A stretch of DNA of 52,406 bases from Thioploca sp. (GTDB lineage: Bacteria > Pseudomonadota > Gammaproteobacteria > Beggiatoales > Beggiatoaceae), in the NCBI GenBank assembly GCA_012032555.1, contig JAAUSR010000030.1, forward strand, positions 1-52,406. The letters are read 5' to 3'. Within the stretch, counting starts at the first letter, position 1. Each line of letters begins with the position of its first letter. Below, in pieces: positions 25,930 to 36,240 of the stretch. The notes under the pieces were generated by a model. The model saw nothing but the letters and a program-made list of their open reading frames with translations, was not told the DNA's origin and made no database searches. The position numbers were made by a program, and so were the translations under genes.

Positions 25930-27017
25930 CTGTGCCGGCGCGATAATGACAAGGTAAAATCAAAATGGCTTAAATAACCAATAATTCAGTGTGAATGCTA
26001 TTGGCTTAAGAGAGAAGCTCATTGCGATAAACCCTTAAGCTTTTCTCAATTTCACCTTGTTAATCAATCGCATGATAAGAATGAGTTTAATATTTTCACT
26101 ATTTCTCGTTTCCGCTTTATCGGTTACTTAGAGAACAAACAGAGGAGAACACGGTAACAACTTATTAAAAGAATTAGGATAATATCATTGACTCAAGAAT
26201 TACTAGGTGTATTTACAAAACTCATGCCAATATCTCATAATTAAGATAAGTCTCTATATGAAATAAGTTTTTTTAGTAGGGTAGGCAAAAGCAAAATATG
26301 ACTGACTAAGCCGATATTCATACTCAATTGACCAGATTGGAACCATTTAGAAAGGGGGTGGTAAATATACCTACTCACCTGACGTGGCTGTCATGGCGTT
26401 TTAAAATTAACTCATTTTAGAGTTATCCAGTACTGAGCCACAGTTATTTAAAAGCAACCTCCAATGGTAATATGTCTAATAATACAATAATGTGAAACTT
26501 AACTCACCGTGCATAACGGTCCACGCTAATTATATCAATTTACATATTATAAAAGTAACTTTTCGGCTACTTATGGAATACCACTGGAGAGAGTTAAGAC
26601 ATCGTTAAGTGAAGTAGTGGATTACATGGGCGTAGTGAAGGCATGGGGCAACGGGGGTCACTGGCGGTCTTTTCGATACTAATAAAATGCGCCAAGGGGG
26701 TCACTGTGCGCAAAATGGTTGATTTATCTGGTAATAGTTCGACGGGTAGAGCTGGCTGAATAGAAAGCGCCGTTAGAGGAGAAATGAGCTCAGTGGGTTG
26801 GAGCTAAGATTATTGAACTACAAAAATAATTAGAAAGGTTATGCCGGAAAAATGCTTAACTATAAAAAAGCATAGGATGGATAAGGTACCAGCCGCTATT
26901 CATGATATGAAAACAAAGGTGTATGACGCTTTGCTTATACGCCCTACGCGGGCTGGATATTTATTATCAAACTAGATTCCACTTCGCTTCATCTAAGTTA
27001 GGCTCGTTTACCACTTT
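25930..27017. other. 1.1-kb non-coding region between the EPS operon and cyanase
   Basis: No convincing gene in either strand. It includes a pair of GGGGGTCACTG direct repeats (around 26654 and 26697) and, at 26919-26951, an inverted copy of the GCGTAGGGTGTATAAGCGAAG-type repeat found at 40797-40886. The upstream part must contain the EPS operon promoter and regulatory sites, which I cannot pinpoint. Confidence 0.4.
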
Positions 27018-27554
27018 TTATTTATAAGGCAAAAATTTCCCCGACATAGTGACTTTGACCCGATCACCTTTGGGATCTTCCTCCTTATCAACATCCAACG
27101 TAAAATCAATGGCACTCATAATGCCATCACCAAACTTCTCATGAATAATGGCTTTTAAAGGCATACCATAAACTTGCATGATTTCATAAAATCGATAAAT
27201 TAAAGGATCGGTCGGTACCACTCCAAGGCCCTTAACCGGACATTCAACGAGTTCTTGCGCCACTTCAGTACCAAGCCCTAATGCAGATACCAATTTATCT
27301 GCTTCCTCTGATGAAACGCTGGCTTGTCGGTAAAAAAGCGCAACAATCCACACTTCATCACGTCCGACTACCTTTTCTAAATCAGCAAAACTGAATCCTT
27401 TTGCCGGTTTTGCAGATAAAAGTTTCTGAGTCACTTTTGATGATAATGCCGTATTATTATCTTTTATAATATAGTTATCGCGGGCAGAGAAGAAACTAAT
27501 TATCAGGTTTATTTTATTGTTATAGTAACATCCACTTTTCAGAAGATAAGTCAA
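27018..27554 (-). CDS. cynS: Cyanate hydratase (cyanase), 5' end fused to an IS terminus
   Basis: Residues 40-178 are a full cyanase: helical N-terminal domain ([34 protein letters not shown]) and catalytic domain with the active-site Arg, Glu and Ser in [12 protein letters not shown] and DGIMSAIDF. The enzyme turns cyanate and bicarbonate into ammonia and CO2 and forms a decamer. The first 27 codons lie within the right-hand IS element (terminus at 27474), so the native start has been lost. Translation could start at the IS-borne ATG 27554 or at GTG 27434, which would give a nearly normal 138-residue protein. The active site is intact, so activity may remain. Confidence 0.85.
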   Translation of the reverse strand: MTYLLKSGCYYNNKINLIISFFSARDNYIIKDNNTALSSKVTQKLLSAKPAKGFSFADLEKVVGRDEVWIVALFYRQASVSSEEADKLVSALGLGTEVAQELVECPVKGLGVVPTDPLIYRFYEIMQVYGMPLKAIIHEKFGDGIMSAIDFTLDVDKEEDPKGDRVKVTMSGKFLPYK

Positions 27555-28903
27555 TTATTCTGTAAAAGGATTTATGAGCGACAACGTATTTAGACAAAAG
27601 GGGAAACCACTCTCTGTTGATGAGAAGTGATGGTGATTCAAGTTTTTCAACAATGTAATCAAGAAAGGAAACAGTCAAGTTTGGTTTAGACCAGAGACGC
27701 TCATAGCCGCACGGTAAATTACACTGGCGTTGGAAGAAGACCCGTTGTCGAAATTATTAAACCTTTTGAAGAGACGGGTAAGGTACTACCTTCTTTGCTG
27801 GCTGGAAATCGAACGGTTCATCGAACCCCTATTCCCCCAACCATAGAAGAAAATATCCGACAGTTTATTTTCAGAAAACACCTTAAGGGTAAAGTATGCC
27901 ATTCCAATCACCTTCAAGATATTCTTAAAGAAATACTCCCAAGAGAAATCCCATTACGAACCATTCAGAATCATCTGGATCGTATGGGATTTAGTTATTC
28001 AAGGACACGTAAACAAGCCCGCTCACTACGCGAAAAACTCTCGGTGCGTCAGCAACGGCATTCGTATCTATATCACATTAAAAACCTTAAAAATTTAGGT
28101 TATAAGCTGGTCTATTTAGACGAAAGTTTTTGGCACCATTATCATGGCCCCCCCTTTTTTTGGTTTAATGAAGCCCAAGGTGATTATTTGGAACTACCCG
28201 CCGGAAAAGGCCGACGTTGATGTTTCATTCACGCCATGCTTCAAACGGGTTTGAGCAAAAATGCGCTTGATATGTTTGAAGCTAAAAAGAGTACCGGAGA
28301 TTACCATAACCGGTTTAACGCTCAACATTTTCAAGAGTGATGGATGAATCAATTCATGCCCAATTTACCGGAGAAAAGCGTAGTATAGATCGAGCCACCT
28401 TTCACCTGATCCCAGAGGAGCAAATTATTCTGGTTGCGATGAAAAAGACTGAATTACAAGCTTGGTTAAGTCAAAAACCGATTCCATGGCAAGAACATTG
28501 GCTCAAACCACAATTAATTGAACCGGTAGAGGTATCTATTGATAAAACTCCTCTTGTTCAAAAAATAGCTGAACAACAAGGGCATAAAGTTTTATTGCTA
28601 CCAGTACATCACCCAGAACTCAACCCCATTGAGACCATATGGGCTATTGTAAAAAATGAATGTGGAAAGCTATTACGCCAAGGAATCCAGTTTAAAGAAG
28701 TTTGTAAACATTTAGAAATAGCTTTCAGTCACATTACCTCAGAAACATGCCAAGGACTCTATGATAAATTACAAATAAAAGAAGATGAATATTGGCTTAC
28801 TGATGATGTTGAGTAGGATTCTATTGATGAATAGTTATTTTATTTTAGCTGCTTCTTTTAACGTAATAATAGTTTTTTTAGTTCCTTCTCTGCCCGCGAT
28901 AAC
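27474..28903. mobile_element. IS630-like insertion sequence, 1430 bp, degenerate
   Basis: Perfect 19-bp inverted ends: GTTATCGCGGGCAGAGAAG at 27474-27492 and its complement at 28885-28903. Flanking bases are ATA on the left and GATA on the right, which leaves the target duplication unclear (IS630 members duplicate TA). It has inserted at the 5' end of cynS. It contains one decayed transposase gene on the plus strand. Confidence 0.8.
27574..28816 (+). pseudogene. Decayed DDE transposase of the IS at 27474-28903
   Basis: ATG 27574 (after AAAAGGA) starts MSDNVFRQKGKPLSVDEK and stops at once. Further frames continue: RTPIPPTIEENIRQFI and KLVYLDESFWHHYHGP (first catalytic Asp) in 27795-28220, then HPELNPIETIWAIVKNE (last catalytic acidic residue) in 28337-28816. 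The pieces are in three different reading frames with internal stops, so at least two frameshifts and more than one nonsense change have accumulated. The pattern YLDES...NPIE is that of the IS630/mariner superfamily. Confidence 0.8.
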
Positions 28904-29049
28904 GATAGTTTGGAAAACCTTGCTCAAGCAGTGGTTTGAGGTATTTCCCATTTCACGTTGCTGTTCTCTTATGGATATTAATAATATTAAGGTGAGTTAA
29001 CAACTTGTGGCATTAATCAAATTTTAAAACATTCCTGGTCTTAATTCAG

Positions 29050-29075
29050 TTGGAACCAAACAAATATGATATAAT
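29050..29075 (+). promoter_or_regulatory. Possible gyrA promoter
   Basis: A perfect TATAAT at 29070-29075 lies 62 bases before the gyrA start. The nearest -35-like TTGGAA (29050-29055) is only 14 bases away, which is short. An AAGGA ribosome site precedes the ATG by 13 bases. Confidence 0.3.
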
Positions 29076-29137
29076 TCAACTATATTTGTAATATTACCCT
29101 GGTATTATATTGATAAAATAAGGATATCTCAATTTAA

Positions 29138-31675
29138 ATGGTTCAATTCGCCAAAGAAATCTTGCCTGTTAATATTGAAGATGAAATGAAAAAATCCTAC
29201 CTAGATTACGCGATGAGCGTTATTATCGGTAGGGCATTACCGGATGTGCGTGATGGACTTAAACCAGTACATCGACGTTCTCTTTATGCTATGAATGAAT
29301 TAGGCAATGTCTGGAATAAACCTTATAAGAAATCAGCACGTATCGTGGGTGAAGTACTCGGGCGCTTTCATCCTCATGGGGATGCGGCAGTTTACGACAC
29401 GATAGTGCGAATGGCACAGCCTTTTTCTTTACGGTATCGGTTAGTTGATGGTCAAGGTAATTTTGGTTCTGTGGATGGTGATGCACCTGCAGCAATGCGT
29501 TATACCGAAATTAGGTTGGCTAAAATTGCTCATGAATTGATGGCTGATCTAGATAAGGAAACGGTTAATTTTATCCCCAACTATGATGGTTCTGAAATAG
29601 AACCCACTGTTTTTCCTACCCGGATTCCCAATTTATTAGTTAATGGTACGAGTGGTATTGCCGTGGGCATGGCAACCAATATTCCACCTCATAACCTCCG
29701 CGAAGTGATTAATGCTTGCCTGGCTTTAATCGCAGATTCCAGTTTATCTATTGAATCTTTGATGGAATATATACCTGGTCCGGACTTTCCCACGGCGGCC
29801 ATTATTCAAGGAACCAGTGGTATTTTAGAAGCTTATCGCACTGGACGGGGACGAGTTTATGTCCGAGCTAATACTGAGATCGAAGAAGAAAATAGTAAGC
29901 AAAAAATTGTTGTTAAAGAGTTGCCTTATCAGGTCAATAAAGCCCGTCTCATCGAAAAAATTGCCGAACTCGTTAAAGAAAAGAAACTGGAAGGCATTAG
30001 TGAATTACGAGATGAATCTGATAAAGAAGGTATTCGCATTGTCATTGAATTACGGCGTGGTGAAATAGCTGATGTCGTGTTGAACAATCTATTTCAACAT
30101 ACCGCTATGCAAACCGTATTTGGGATTAACATGGTGGCCTTAGTTGACGGGCAACCACAATTACTCACATTAAAACAATTAATTGAATTATTTATTCGTC
30201 ATCGTCGTGAGGTGGTGATGCGGCGGACTTTATTCGAACTCCGCCAAGCCAAAGAAAAAGCGCATATTCTAGAAGGTTTAAGTATCGCGTTAACCCACAT
30301 TGACACGATAGTTGAACTCATCAAATCGGCAAAAACGCCTCAAGTTGCTCGAGATAATTTATTAGCACAATGGTGGCAACCCAGTCGGGTAAATAATTTG
30401 TTGTCATCAATAGCTACTGACCTATCACGTCCGGATAACTTGTCTCCAGAACTCGGTTTGACGGCAGCGGGTTACCGATTATCAGAATCACAAGTACAGG
30501 CTATTCTCGATTTACGTTTACATCGGTTGACTAGTTTAGAACAAGATAAAATCTTAGCAGAATTCCAAACTTTATTAACTCGCATTGAGGAATTATTGGC
30601 TATTTTACAGAATCGGGAACGTCTTATGGCCGTTATCCAGGCTGAACTGTTAGCCATACGAGATGAATATGGTGATGAACGACGCACCCAAATTGTAGCT
30701 GATCTTGCCTCTTTTAGTTTAGAAGATTTAATTACTGAAGAAGATGTGGTAGTCACTTTATCTCATGAAGGTTATGTCAAAGCCCAAGCGGTCAGTGATT
30801 ATAGTGCTCAAAAACGCGGTGGCAAGGGCAAATCGGCTACCCAAATGAAAGAAGAAGATTTCATTGATAAATTATTTATTGCCAATACCCATGACACCAT
30901 TTTATGCTTTACCAGTTTGGGTAAAATCTATTGGCTAAAAGTTTATCAACTTCCCCAAACGAGCCGAACTTCCCGAGGTAAGCCCATTGTTAATCTTTTA
31001 CCGCTAGAAGAAAGCGAACGAGTTAATGCCGTATTACCGGTGCGAGAATTTACTGAAAATCATTTTGTCTTTATGGCTACTGCCAAAGGAGTTGTGAAGA
31101 AAACGGCACTGACCGAGTTTTCTCGTCCGCGTTCTAATGGAATTATTGCCATCGGTTTAGACCAGGATGATCAACTGATTGGCGTCAATATTACTAATGG
31201 TTGCTACGATATCTTGTTGTTTACTAAAAAGGGTAAAGCCGTTCGTTTTAGCGAACCAAAGGTCCGTCAGGTGGGACGAACTGCTCGTGGTGTACGTGGC
31301 ATAACCTTAGCCGCCGGTGACCAAGTAATATCCCTAATTGCTACTGACACCGGCGGTACAGTTTTGACTGCTACTATTAATGGGTTTGGTAAGCGTACCC
31401 CGATTGAGGATTATCCAGTTAAAGGACGGGGTGGCAAAGGCGTTATTGCCATTAAAACCTCCGACCGTAATGGCGAAGTCATTGGTGCCGTGCAAGTTGA
31501 AGAAGATGATGACATTATGTTAATTAGTAATCGTGGAACGTTAGTACGTACCCCGGTTGATGGTATTTCTGTGGTAAGTCGTAATACCCAAGGTGTCAAT
31601 TTAATTCGTTTAGGAGAAGGGGAACAATTAGTGAGTATCGAACCGGTTGTCGATTTAGAGAATGAAGCAGAATAA
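29138..31675 (+). CDS. gyrA: DNA gyrase subunit A
   Basis: 845 residues, the normal length. The N-terminal breakage-reunion domain has [20 protein letters not shown], the quinolone-resistance region [20 protein letters not shown] with Asp (wild-type like) next to His-Gly, and the catalytic Tyr in [12 protein letters not shown]. The C-terminal half has the repeated beta-pinwheel blades, with the GyrA box QKRGGKG. Together with GyrB, which is not here, it introduces negative supercoils. It is the first of a run of plus-strand housekeeping genes. Confidence 0.97.
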   Translation: MVQFAKEILPVNIEDEMKKSYLDYAMSVIIGRALPDVRDGLKPVHRRSLYAMNELGNVWNKPYKKSARIVGEVLGRFHPHGDAAVYDTIVRMAQPFSLRYRLVDGQGNFGSVDGDAPAAMRYTEIRLAKIAHELMADLDKETVNFIPNYDGSEIEPTVFPTRIPNLLVNGTSGIAVGMATNIPPHNLREVINACLALIADSSLSIESLMEYIPGPDFPTAAIIQGTSGILEAYRTGRGRVYVRANTEIEEENSKQKIVVKELPYQVNKARLIEKIAELVKEKKLEGISELRDESDKEGIRIVIELRRGEIADVVLNNLFQHTAMQTVFGINMVALVDGQPQLLTLKQLIELFIRHRREVVMRRTLFELRQAKEKAHILEGLSIALTHIDTIVELIKSAKTPQVARDNLLAQWWQPSRVNNLLSSIATDLSRPDNLSPELGLTAAGYRLSESQVQAILDLRLHRLTSLEQDKILAEFQTLLTRIEELLAILQNRERLMAVIQAELLAIRDEYGDERRTQIVADLASFSLEDLITEEDVVVTLSHEGYVKAQAVSDYSAQKRGGKGKSATQMKEEDFIDKLFIANTHDTILCFTSLGKIYWLKVYQLPQTSRTSRGKPIVNLLPLEESERVNAVLPVREFTENHFVFMATAKGVVKKTALTEFSRPRSNGIIAIGLDQDDQLIGVNITNGCYDILLFTKKGKAVRFSEPKVRQVGRTARGVRGITLAAGDQVISLIATDTGGTVLTATINGFGKRTPIEDYPVKGRGGKGVIAIKTSDRNGEVIGAVQVEEDDDIMLISNRGTLVRTPVDGISVVSRNTQGVNLIRLGEGEQLVSIEPVVDLENEAE

Positions 31676-31682
31676 ATTATTC

Positions 31683-32009
31683 ATGAATATAAGTTGGTTA
31701 TATCTATTTGTTGCTATTTTGTTAGAAGTTTCTGGTACCATCGCGATGAAACTCTCCGAGGGGTTCACCCGCATGGTTCCTTTAGTGACGATGTTCATTT
31801 TTTATGGGTTTGGTTTGACGCTATTGACATTAGCACTCAAAAAAATCGAACTCAGCATTGCTTATGCTATTTGGTCTGGTATGGGTACCGCTTTAATTGG
31901 TATCGTTGGAATAATCTGGTTTAAAGAATCTATGACGGCATTAAAAGTTATTTCCATCATTTTAATCATTGTTGGCGTTATTGGCTTAAATCTAAATAGT
32001 GAACATTAA
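31683..32009 (+). CDS. Small multidrug resistance (SMR) family transporter
   Basis: 108 residues from ATG 31683; an ATG at 31662, overlapping the end of gyrA, is possible but would add seven polar residues. Four membrane helices. The first holds the invariant glutamate of the proton/drug site (AILLEVSGT), and the pattern GTIAMKLSEGF and YAIWSGMGTALIG are diagnostic for EmrE/SugE-type pumps, which work as dimers. The gene starts 7 bases after gyrA and precedes kdsB by 14, so it may share the transcript. Substrate (lipophilic cation or guanidinium) cannot be told. Confidence 0.88.
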   Translation: MNISWLYLFVAILLEVSGTIAMKLSEGFTRMVPLVTMFIFYGFGLTLLTLALKKIELSIAYAIWSGMGTALIGIVGIIWFKESMTALKVISIILIIVGVIGLNLNSEH

Positions 32010-32023
32010 GCAATGGATTGATC

Positions 32024-32788
32024 ATGAATTCTTTAAAAACGATTATTGTTATTCCCGCTCGACTAGAATCAGCTCGCTTACCTCGAAAAGTGCTAGCGGA
32101 TATTGCGGGCAAACCGATGCTCTGGCATGTCTACCAGAGTTGTCTTCAGGTAACTAAAGCTAGCGAAATTCATGTTGCCACTGATTCTGAATTAATCGCC
32201 GAAATCGTTAACTATTGGGGTGGCACGGTTTGGCTAACTGATCCCCATTGTACTTCTGGTACCGAACGTATTGTCGCTATTTTAGACCAGTTAGATGGCG
32301 ATATTATTGTGAATGTCCAAGCGGATCAACCGTTCATTCAAAGAGAATTACTTAATCAACTCATTGACATATTTGAGAAAAGCACGCCTATCCCCGATAT
32401 AGTGACTCCCATTTATCCGCTTAATACTGAAAGAATCCACGATCCCAATCTGGTTAAAGTGACCTGTCGTCATGATAATTATGCCCTCTACTTTTCACGC
32501 CAACCGATTCCTTATGTTCGTGATATTCCAACAAAACAATGGGCAACTTCAACCGCTTTTTGGGGACATATTGGTATTTACGGCTATCGACGAGCCGTAT
32601 TAGAACAATATCATTTGTTGCCACCTAGTCCCTTAGAAGCAGCAGAGAAATTAGAGCAACTTCGTTTCCTCCAAGCCGGAAAAAGTATTTTAACTTTCGT
32701 GACCAATTATATTCCCCTTTCGGTTGATACGGTAGCAGACTTAGAACAAGCGAGACATTTAATAACATCACCTGAAAATAATCCATAA
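32024..32788 (+). CDS. kdsB: 3-deoxy-manno-octulosonate cytidylyltransferase (CMP-KDO synthetase)
   Basis: 254 residues from ATG 32024. The N-terminal [20 protein letters not shown] is the nucleotide-binding motif of the family; NVQADQPFI has the metal-binding aspartates, and [24 protein letters not shown] and [12 protein letters not shown] are kdsB-specific. The enzyme activates KDO with CTP for lipopolysaccharide inner-core synthesis, confirming a Gram-negative host. Confidence 0.95.
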   Translation: MNSLKTIIVIPARLESARLPRKVLADIAGKPMLWHVYQSCLQVTKASEIHVATDSELIAEIVNYWGGTVWLTDPHCTSGTERIVAILDQLDGDIIVNVQADQPFIQRELLNQLIDIFEKSTPIPDIVTPIYPLNTERIHDPNLVKVTCRHDNYALYFSRQPIPYVRDIPTKQWATSTAFWGHIGIYGYRRAVLEQYHLLPPSPLEAAEKLEQLRFLQAGKSILTFVTNYIPLSVDTVADLEQARHLITSPENNP

Positions 32789-32799
32789 CCGATCAAACC

Positions 32800-33042
32800 A
32801 TGATAAAAAAGATATTTTTGGGACTGATTAGTGGCTACCGTTATGCAATAAGTCCTTACTTAGGTAACCATTGTCGCTTTTATCCGACCTGTTCTGCCTA
32901 TACCCAAGAAGCGATTGAACAATATGGTGTTTTGAAAGGACTCTGGCTCGGAATAAAACGGATTTTACGCTGTCATCCTTTCAATGCGGGTGGGTATGAT
33001 CCCGTACCAAAACCACAGGATTCTGGTCTTAACCAAGATTAA
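32800..33042 (+). CDS. yidD: YidD membrane-protein insertion efficiency factor
   Basis: 80 residues with the diagnostic [20 protein letters not shown], followed by [20 protein letters not shown] and [14 protein letters not shown]. The conserved cysteines and CHPF motif are complete. YidD helps YidC insert proteins in the inner membrane; it is usually found with rpmH, rnpA and yidC, so its place after kdsB is unusual but known in other genomes. It follows kdsB by 11 bases. Confidence 0.95.
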   Translation: MIKKIFLGLISGYRYAISPYLGNHCRFYPTCSAYTQEAIEQYGVLKGLWLGIKRILRCHPFNAGGYDPVPKPQDSGLNQD

Positions 33043-33096
33043 AATCGAGTCACTCAACTTAATTAAATCAATACAAGCGAAGCGGAATTAATAGCT

Positions 33097-35598
33097 ATGA
33101 TGGATGAAAATGATACGCCCTCAACCAATCCAACACCTATCTCAGCAGATTCAAACACAGCAGAACAACCCCAAGCCCCTACCGAGTTAGACCAAGATGA
33201 ACCGGTTATTTCTGAATCTAACATTGAAGCATCTCATTCCTCAGAAAAAGGACAAGGGAATACCGATCTTATCTCTTATAAAGACGCATTACCGAACATT
33301 TTACCTATTTTACCGGTAGCTAACCGGCCTTTTTTTCCGCATCAAATCATCCCATTAGTAGTAGAAATCACCACTTGGGGTAAAACCATTAAAATGGTCA
33401 CCGAATCTTCTCACCAACTGGTTGGTTTAGTATTGATTCATACTGATAACTTAGAACAAGCCCAACCTGATAACTTTTACTTGATGGGTACGGCTTGCCG
33501 GGTTCATCGGATCAATCAGGTGGCTGAAGATAAATTACAAATTGTGGTTGAAGGATTGCAACGGTTTCGAATTGAAGAATGGGTTTCCTCACAACATCCC
33601 TTAGTGGTTAGAGCAACTTACTATCCGGAAACCCGTTATAAAGATCTGGATGAATTGAAGCCCTACGTGTTAGCGATGGTTAATACGATTAAAGAATTAT
33701 TACCGCTTAATCCACTTTATAACGAAGAATTAAAAGTATTTCTCCAACGATTTAGTCCAGAAGAACCTTCACCATTGGCTGATTTCGCTGCTAGTTTAAC
33801 TACCGCCACTAAAATAGAATTACAAGATGTTTTAGAAACCGTTCACCTGTTAAAACGAATTGAAAAAGTACTATTATTACTCAGCAAAGAGTTACAACAA
33901 GCCAAAGCGCAAGTAGAAATTCGTAGCCAAGTTGAAGAAAAAATGCAGAATCATCAACGCGAATTTTTCCTGCGCGAGCAACTGAAAGCTATTCAACAAG
34001 AACTCGGTCTAGAAAAAGATGATCGCACAGCCGAAATCGAAAAATTCAGACAACGTTTAGAACAACTTACCGTACCAGAAGCTGTACAAAAGCGCATTGA
34101 TGATGAAATAGCCAAAATGTCAGTTTTAGAAGTAGGCTCAGCCGAATATGGGGTAACGCGGAATTATCTCGATTGGTTAACATTATTACCGTGGGGTAAG
34201 TTTTCTACAGACAAACTTGACATCAAACTGGCTCGAACGGTTCTCGACCAAGATCATGAAGGTTTAGAAGACGTTAAAGATCGTATTATGGAATTTTTGG
34301 CGGTCGGTAAATTAAGGGGCAGCATTAGTGGCACCATTTTACTACTCGTTGGTCCACCTGGGGTTGGTAAAACTTCGATTGGTCGTTCCATTGCCAATGC
34401 CGTAGGACGAACATTCTATCGTTTTTCGGTTGGGGGTATTCATGATGAAGCTGAAATCAAAGGACATCGCCGCACTTATATTGGCGCGATGCCCGGTAAA
34501 TTTATCCAAGCGATGAAAGAAGTAGAATATGCCAACCCAGTTATTATGCTAGATGAAGTGGATAAAATTGGTGCTTCCTATCACGGTGATCCAGCCTCCG
34601 CTTTATTAGAAGTACTTGACCCAGAACAAAACATTGACTTCCTTGATCACTATTTAGATGTCCGTTTCGATTTATCTAAAGTCCTTTTTATTGGCACCGC
34701 GAATCAATTAGATACGATACCCGCCCCGTTGTTAGATCGAATGGAAGTGATCAAATTATCCGGTTACTTAGCCAGTGAAAAATTACAAATTGCCAAAAAA
34801 CATCTACTCAAACGACAAATAACCCGATCCGGTTTACAACCAGAACAAATCATTATTCCTGATGAAACTTTAGCCATTCTCATTGAAAATTATGCTCGTG
34901 AAGCGGGAGTACGCAATTTAGAAAAACAAATTGGCAGTATCACTCGTAAATCCGCCTTACAATTCTTAGAAGGGACACCTACCCCAATTACGATCACACC
35001 GGATAAATTATCAACTTACCTCGGTAAACCCATCTTTGAAACGGAAAAAGCAATTAAAGGAGTGGGTGTGATTACGGGCTTAGCGTGGACACCAATGGGC
35101 GGTGCGACTTTAAGCGTGGAAGCCACTTGCATTCATCACTACGCTCGTGGCTTTAAACTTACGGGACAATTAGGTGATGTCATGAAAGAATCGGCTGAAA
35201 TTGCCTATAGTTATGTCGTCTCTCAAGGTGAAGCGTTAGGTGTTAATAAAGATTTCTTTGAAAATGCTTTTATTCATTTACATGTGCCTGCTGGGGCTAC
35301 ACCCAAAGATGGCCCAAGTGCGGGTATCACCATGGCAAGTGCGTTATTGTCTTTAGCAAAAGGACAAGCCGTTAATCCAGAATTGGCGATGACCGGTGAA
35401 TTAACTTTAACGGGTCAAGTTTTACCGATAGGTGGCATTCGCGAAAAAGTGATTGCGGCGAGACGCATTAAGATTAACAATCTTATCCTTCCCGAAGCCA
35501 ATCAACGTGATTTTGATGAATTACCCGATTATGTCCGCGAAGGCATTAATGCCTATTTTGTGAAAGAGTATAGCGAAGTAGCTAAGCTTTTGTGGTAA
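33097..35598 (+). CDS. lon: ATP-dependent Lon protease
   Basis: 833 residues. After a low-complexity acidic start of about 65 residues comes the LON substrate-binding domain (LPILPVANRPFFPHQIIPLV), a coiled coil, the AAA+ domain with Walker A LVGPPGVGKTS, Walker B VIMLDEVDKIG, and the protease domain with the catalytic Ser in PKDGPSAGITMAS and the Lys in GGIREKVIAARR. It degrades damaged and regulatory proteins in the cytoplasm. The length fits LonA with a longer N-terminus than in E. coli. Start ATG 33097 (MMDENDTP) has no strong Shine-Dalgarno. Confidence 0.96.
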   Translation: MMDENDTPSTNPTPISADSNTAEQPQAPTELDQDEPVISESNIEASHSSEKGQGNTDLISYKDALPNILPILPVANRPFFPHQIIPLVVEITTWGKTIKMVTESSHQLVGLVLIHTDNLEQAQPDNFYLMGTACRVHRINQVAEDKLQIVVEGLQRFRIEEWVSSQHPLVVRATYYPETRYKDLDELKPYVLAMVNTIKELLPLNPLYNEELKVFLQRFSPEEPSPLADFAASLTTATKIELQDVLETVHLLKRIEKVLLLLSKELQQAKAQVEIRSQVEEKMQNHQREFFLREQLKAIQQELGLEKDDRTAEIEKFRQRLEQLTVPEAVQKRIDDEIAKMSVLEVGSAEYGVTRNYLDWLTLLPWGKFSTDKLDIKLARTVLDQDHEGLEDVKDRIMEFLAVGKLRGSISGTILLLVGPPGVGKTSIGRSIANAVGRTFYRFSVGGIHDEAEIKGHRRTYIGAMPGKFIQAMKEVEYANPVIMLDEVDKIGASYHGDPASALLEVLDPEQNIDFLDHYLDVRFDLSKVLFIGTANQLDTIPAPLLDRMEVIKLSGYLASEKLQIAKKHLLKRQITRSGLQPEQIIIPDETLAILIENYAREAGVRNLEKQIGSITRKSALQFLEGTPTPITITPDKLSTYLGKPIFETEKAIKGVGVITGLAWTPMGGATLSVEATCIHHYARGFKLTGQLGDVMKESAEIAYSYVVSQGEALGVNKDFFENAFIHLHVPAGATPKDGPSAGITMASALLSLAKGQAVNPELAMTGELTLTGQVLPIGGIREKVIAARRIKINNLILPEANQRDFDELPDYVREGINAYFVKEYSEVAKLLW

Positions 35599-35613
35599 GC
35601 AGTTAGCAATTAT

Positions 35614-35945
35614 TATAGCAAAGCTAGTATAAAATGATTAAATTTCATAGAGAGTAAAACGTCAGAAATAGAACACTGCTTTTGCATACGAATCGCTTTA
35701 GCTTGTGCCCACTTAGGTTCAAGATTTAAATCCGGTTAATAAGTGGGCCAATATTCGAGTATATGTCTGGCTTGTTCAAAGAGCGAATATCAGCACGGTT
35801 GTGAAAATCGGCCTTATCCATAACCACAACTCTGTTTGGGGGTAATTGAAGCAATAAGTCTTAGGCAACCCAAGCACAACAATGTATTGGCATTAATAGA
35901 ACCACTATCATTTTATAATGCCGGCGATATATGGTTTAGAATGAT
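35614..35945 (-). pseudogene. IS630-family remnant (transposase C-terminal part)
   Basis: TATAGCAAAGCTAG at 35614 matches the IS ends at 14829 and 51363. On the minus strand, fragments such as VVMDKADFHNRADI (second catalytic Asp) and HKLKRFVCKSS can be read with stops and frame changes, matching the usual IS630 end with (P)xWAQAKAIR. The element's other end and transposase N-terminus are missing. Confidence 0.65.
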
Positions 35946-35948
35946 GAT

Positions 35949-36180
35949 GCAATGCGATTAAGTTACGCTAGGGCGAACCGACGTGTTCGTCCCTACAGTC
36001 CAAAAATGGTTCGTAGGGGCAGACCTATGTGTCTGCCCTTATCAGGGGAAGAACTTCATATTTTTAACAATCACGTGAGTAATGATCTAAGTTGGATTTG
36101 TAGGGGTAGACCGATGTGTCTGCCCTTAACCAGGGAACAACTTAACTAGGGAGGAACTTTATTTTCTTAACAATCACGTC
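35949..36180. repeat. REP array with a two-copy, roughly 100-bp tandem unit
   Basis: GCAATGCGATTAAGTTACG (35949-35967, a variant terminal repeat) leads into AGGGCGAAC...GTTCGTCCCTAC (35970-35996), then GTAGGGGCAGAC...GTCTGCCCTTA (36013-36040) and GTAGGGGTAGAC...GTCTGCCCTTA (36100-36127). The last two are part of a longer repeat that also includes TTAACAATCACGTGAGTAA and TTAACAATCACGTCAGTAA. The array lies just upstream of the RHS gene. Confidence 0.75.
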
Positions 36181-36240
36181 AGTAACAATGGTAAAAAAAT
36201 TTTTCAATATCTACCCTTAAAGGAGAAAACAAAAAAAACC

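Noticed and set aside
28785-29000. Plus-strand ORF of 71 codons between the IS and gyrA
   Set aside because: It crosses the IS right end (28903), is hydrophobic without pattern, and lacks a ribosome site.
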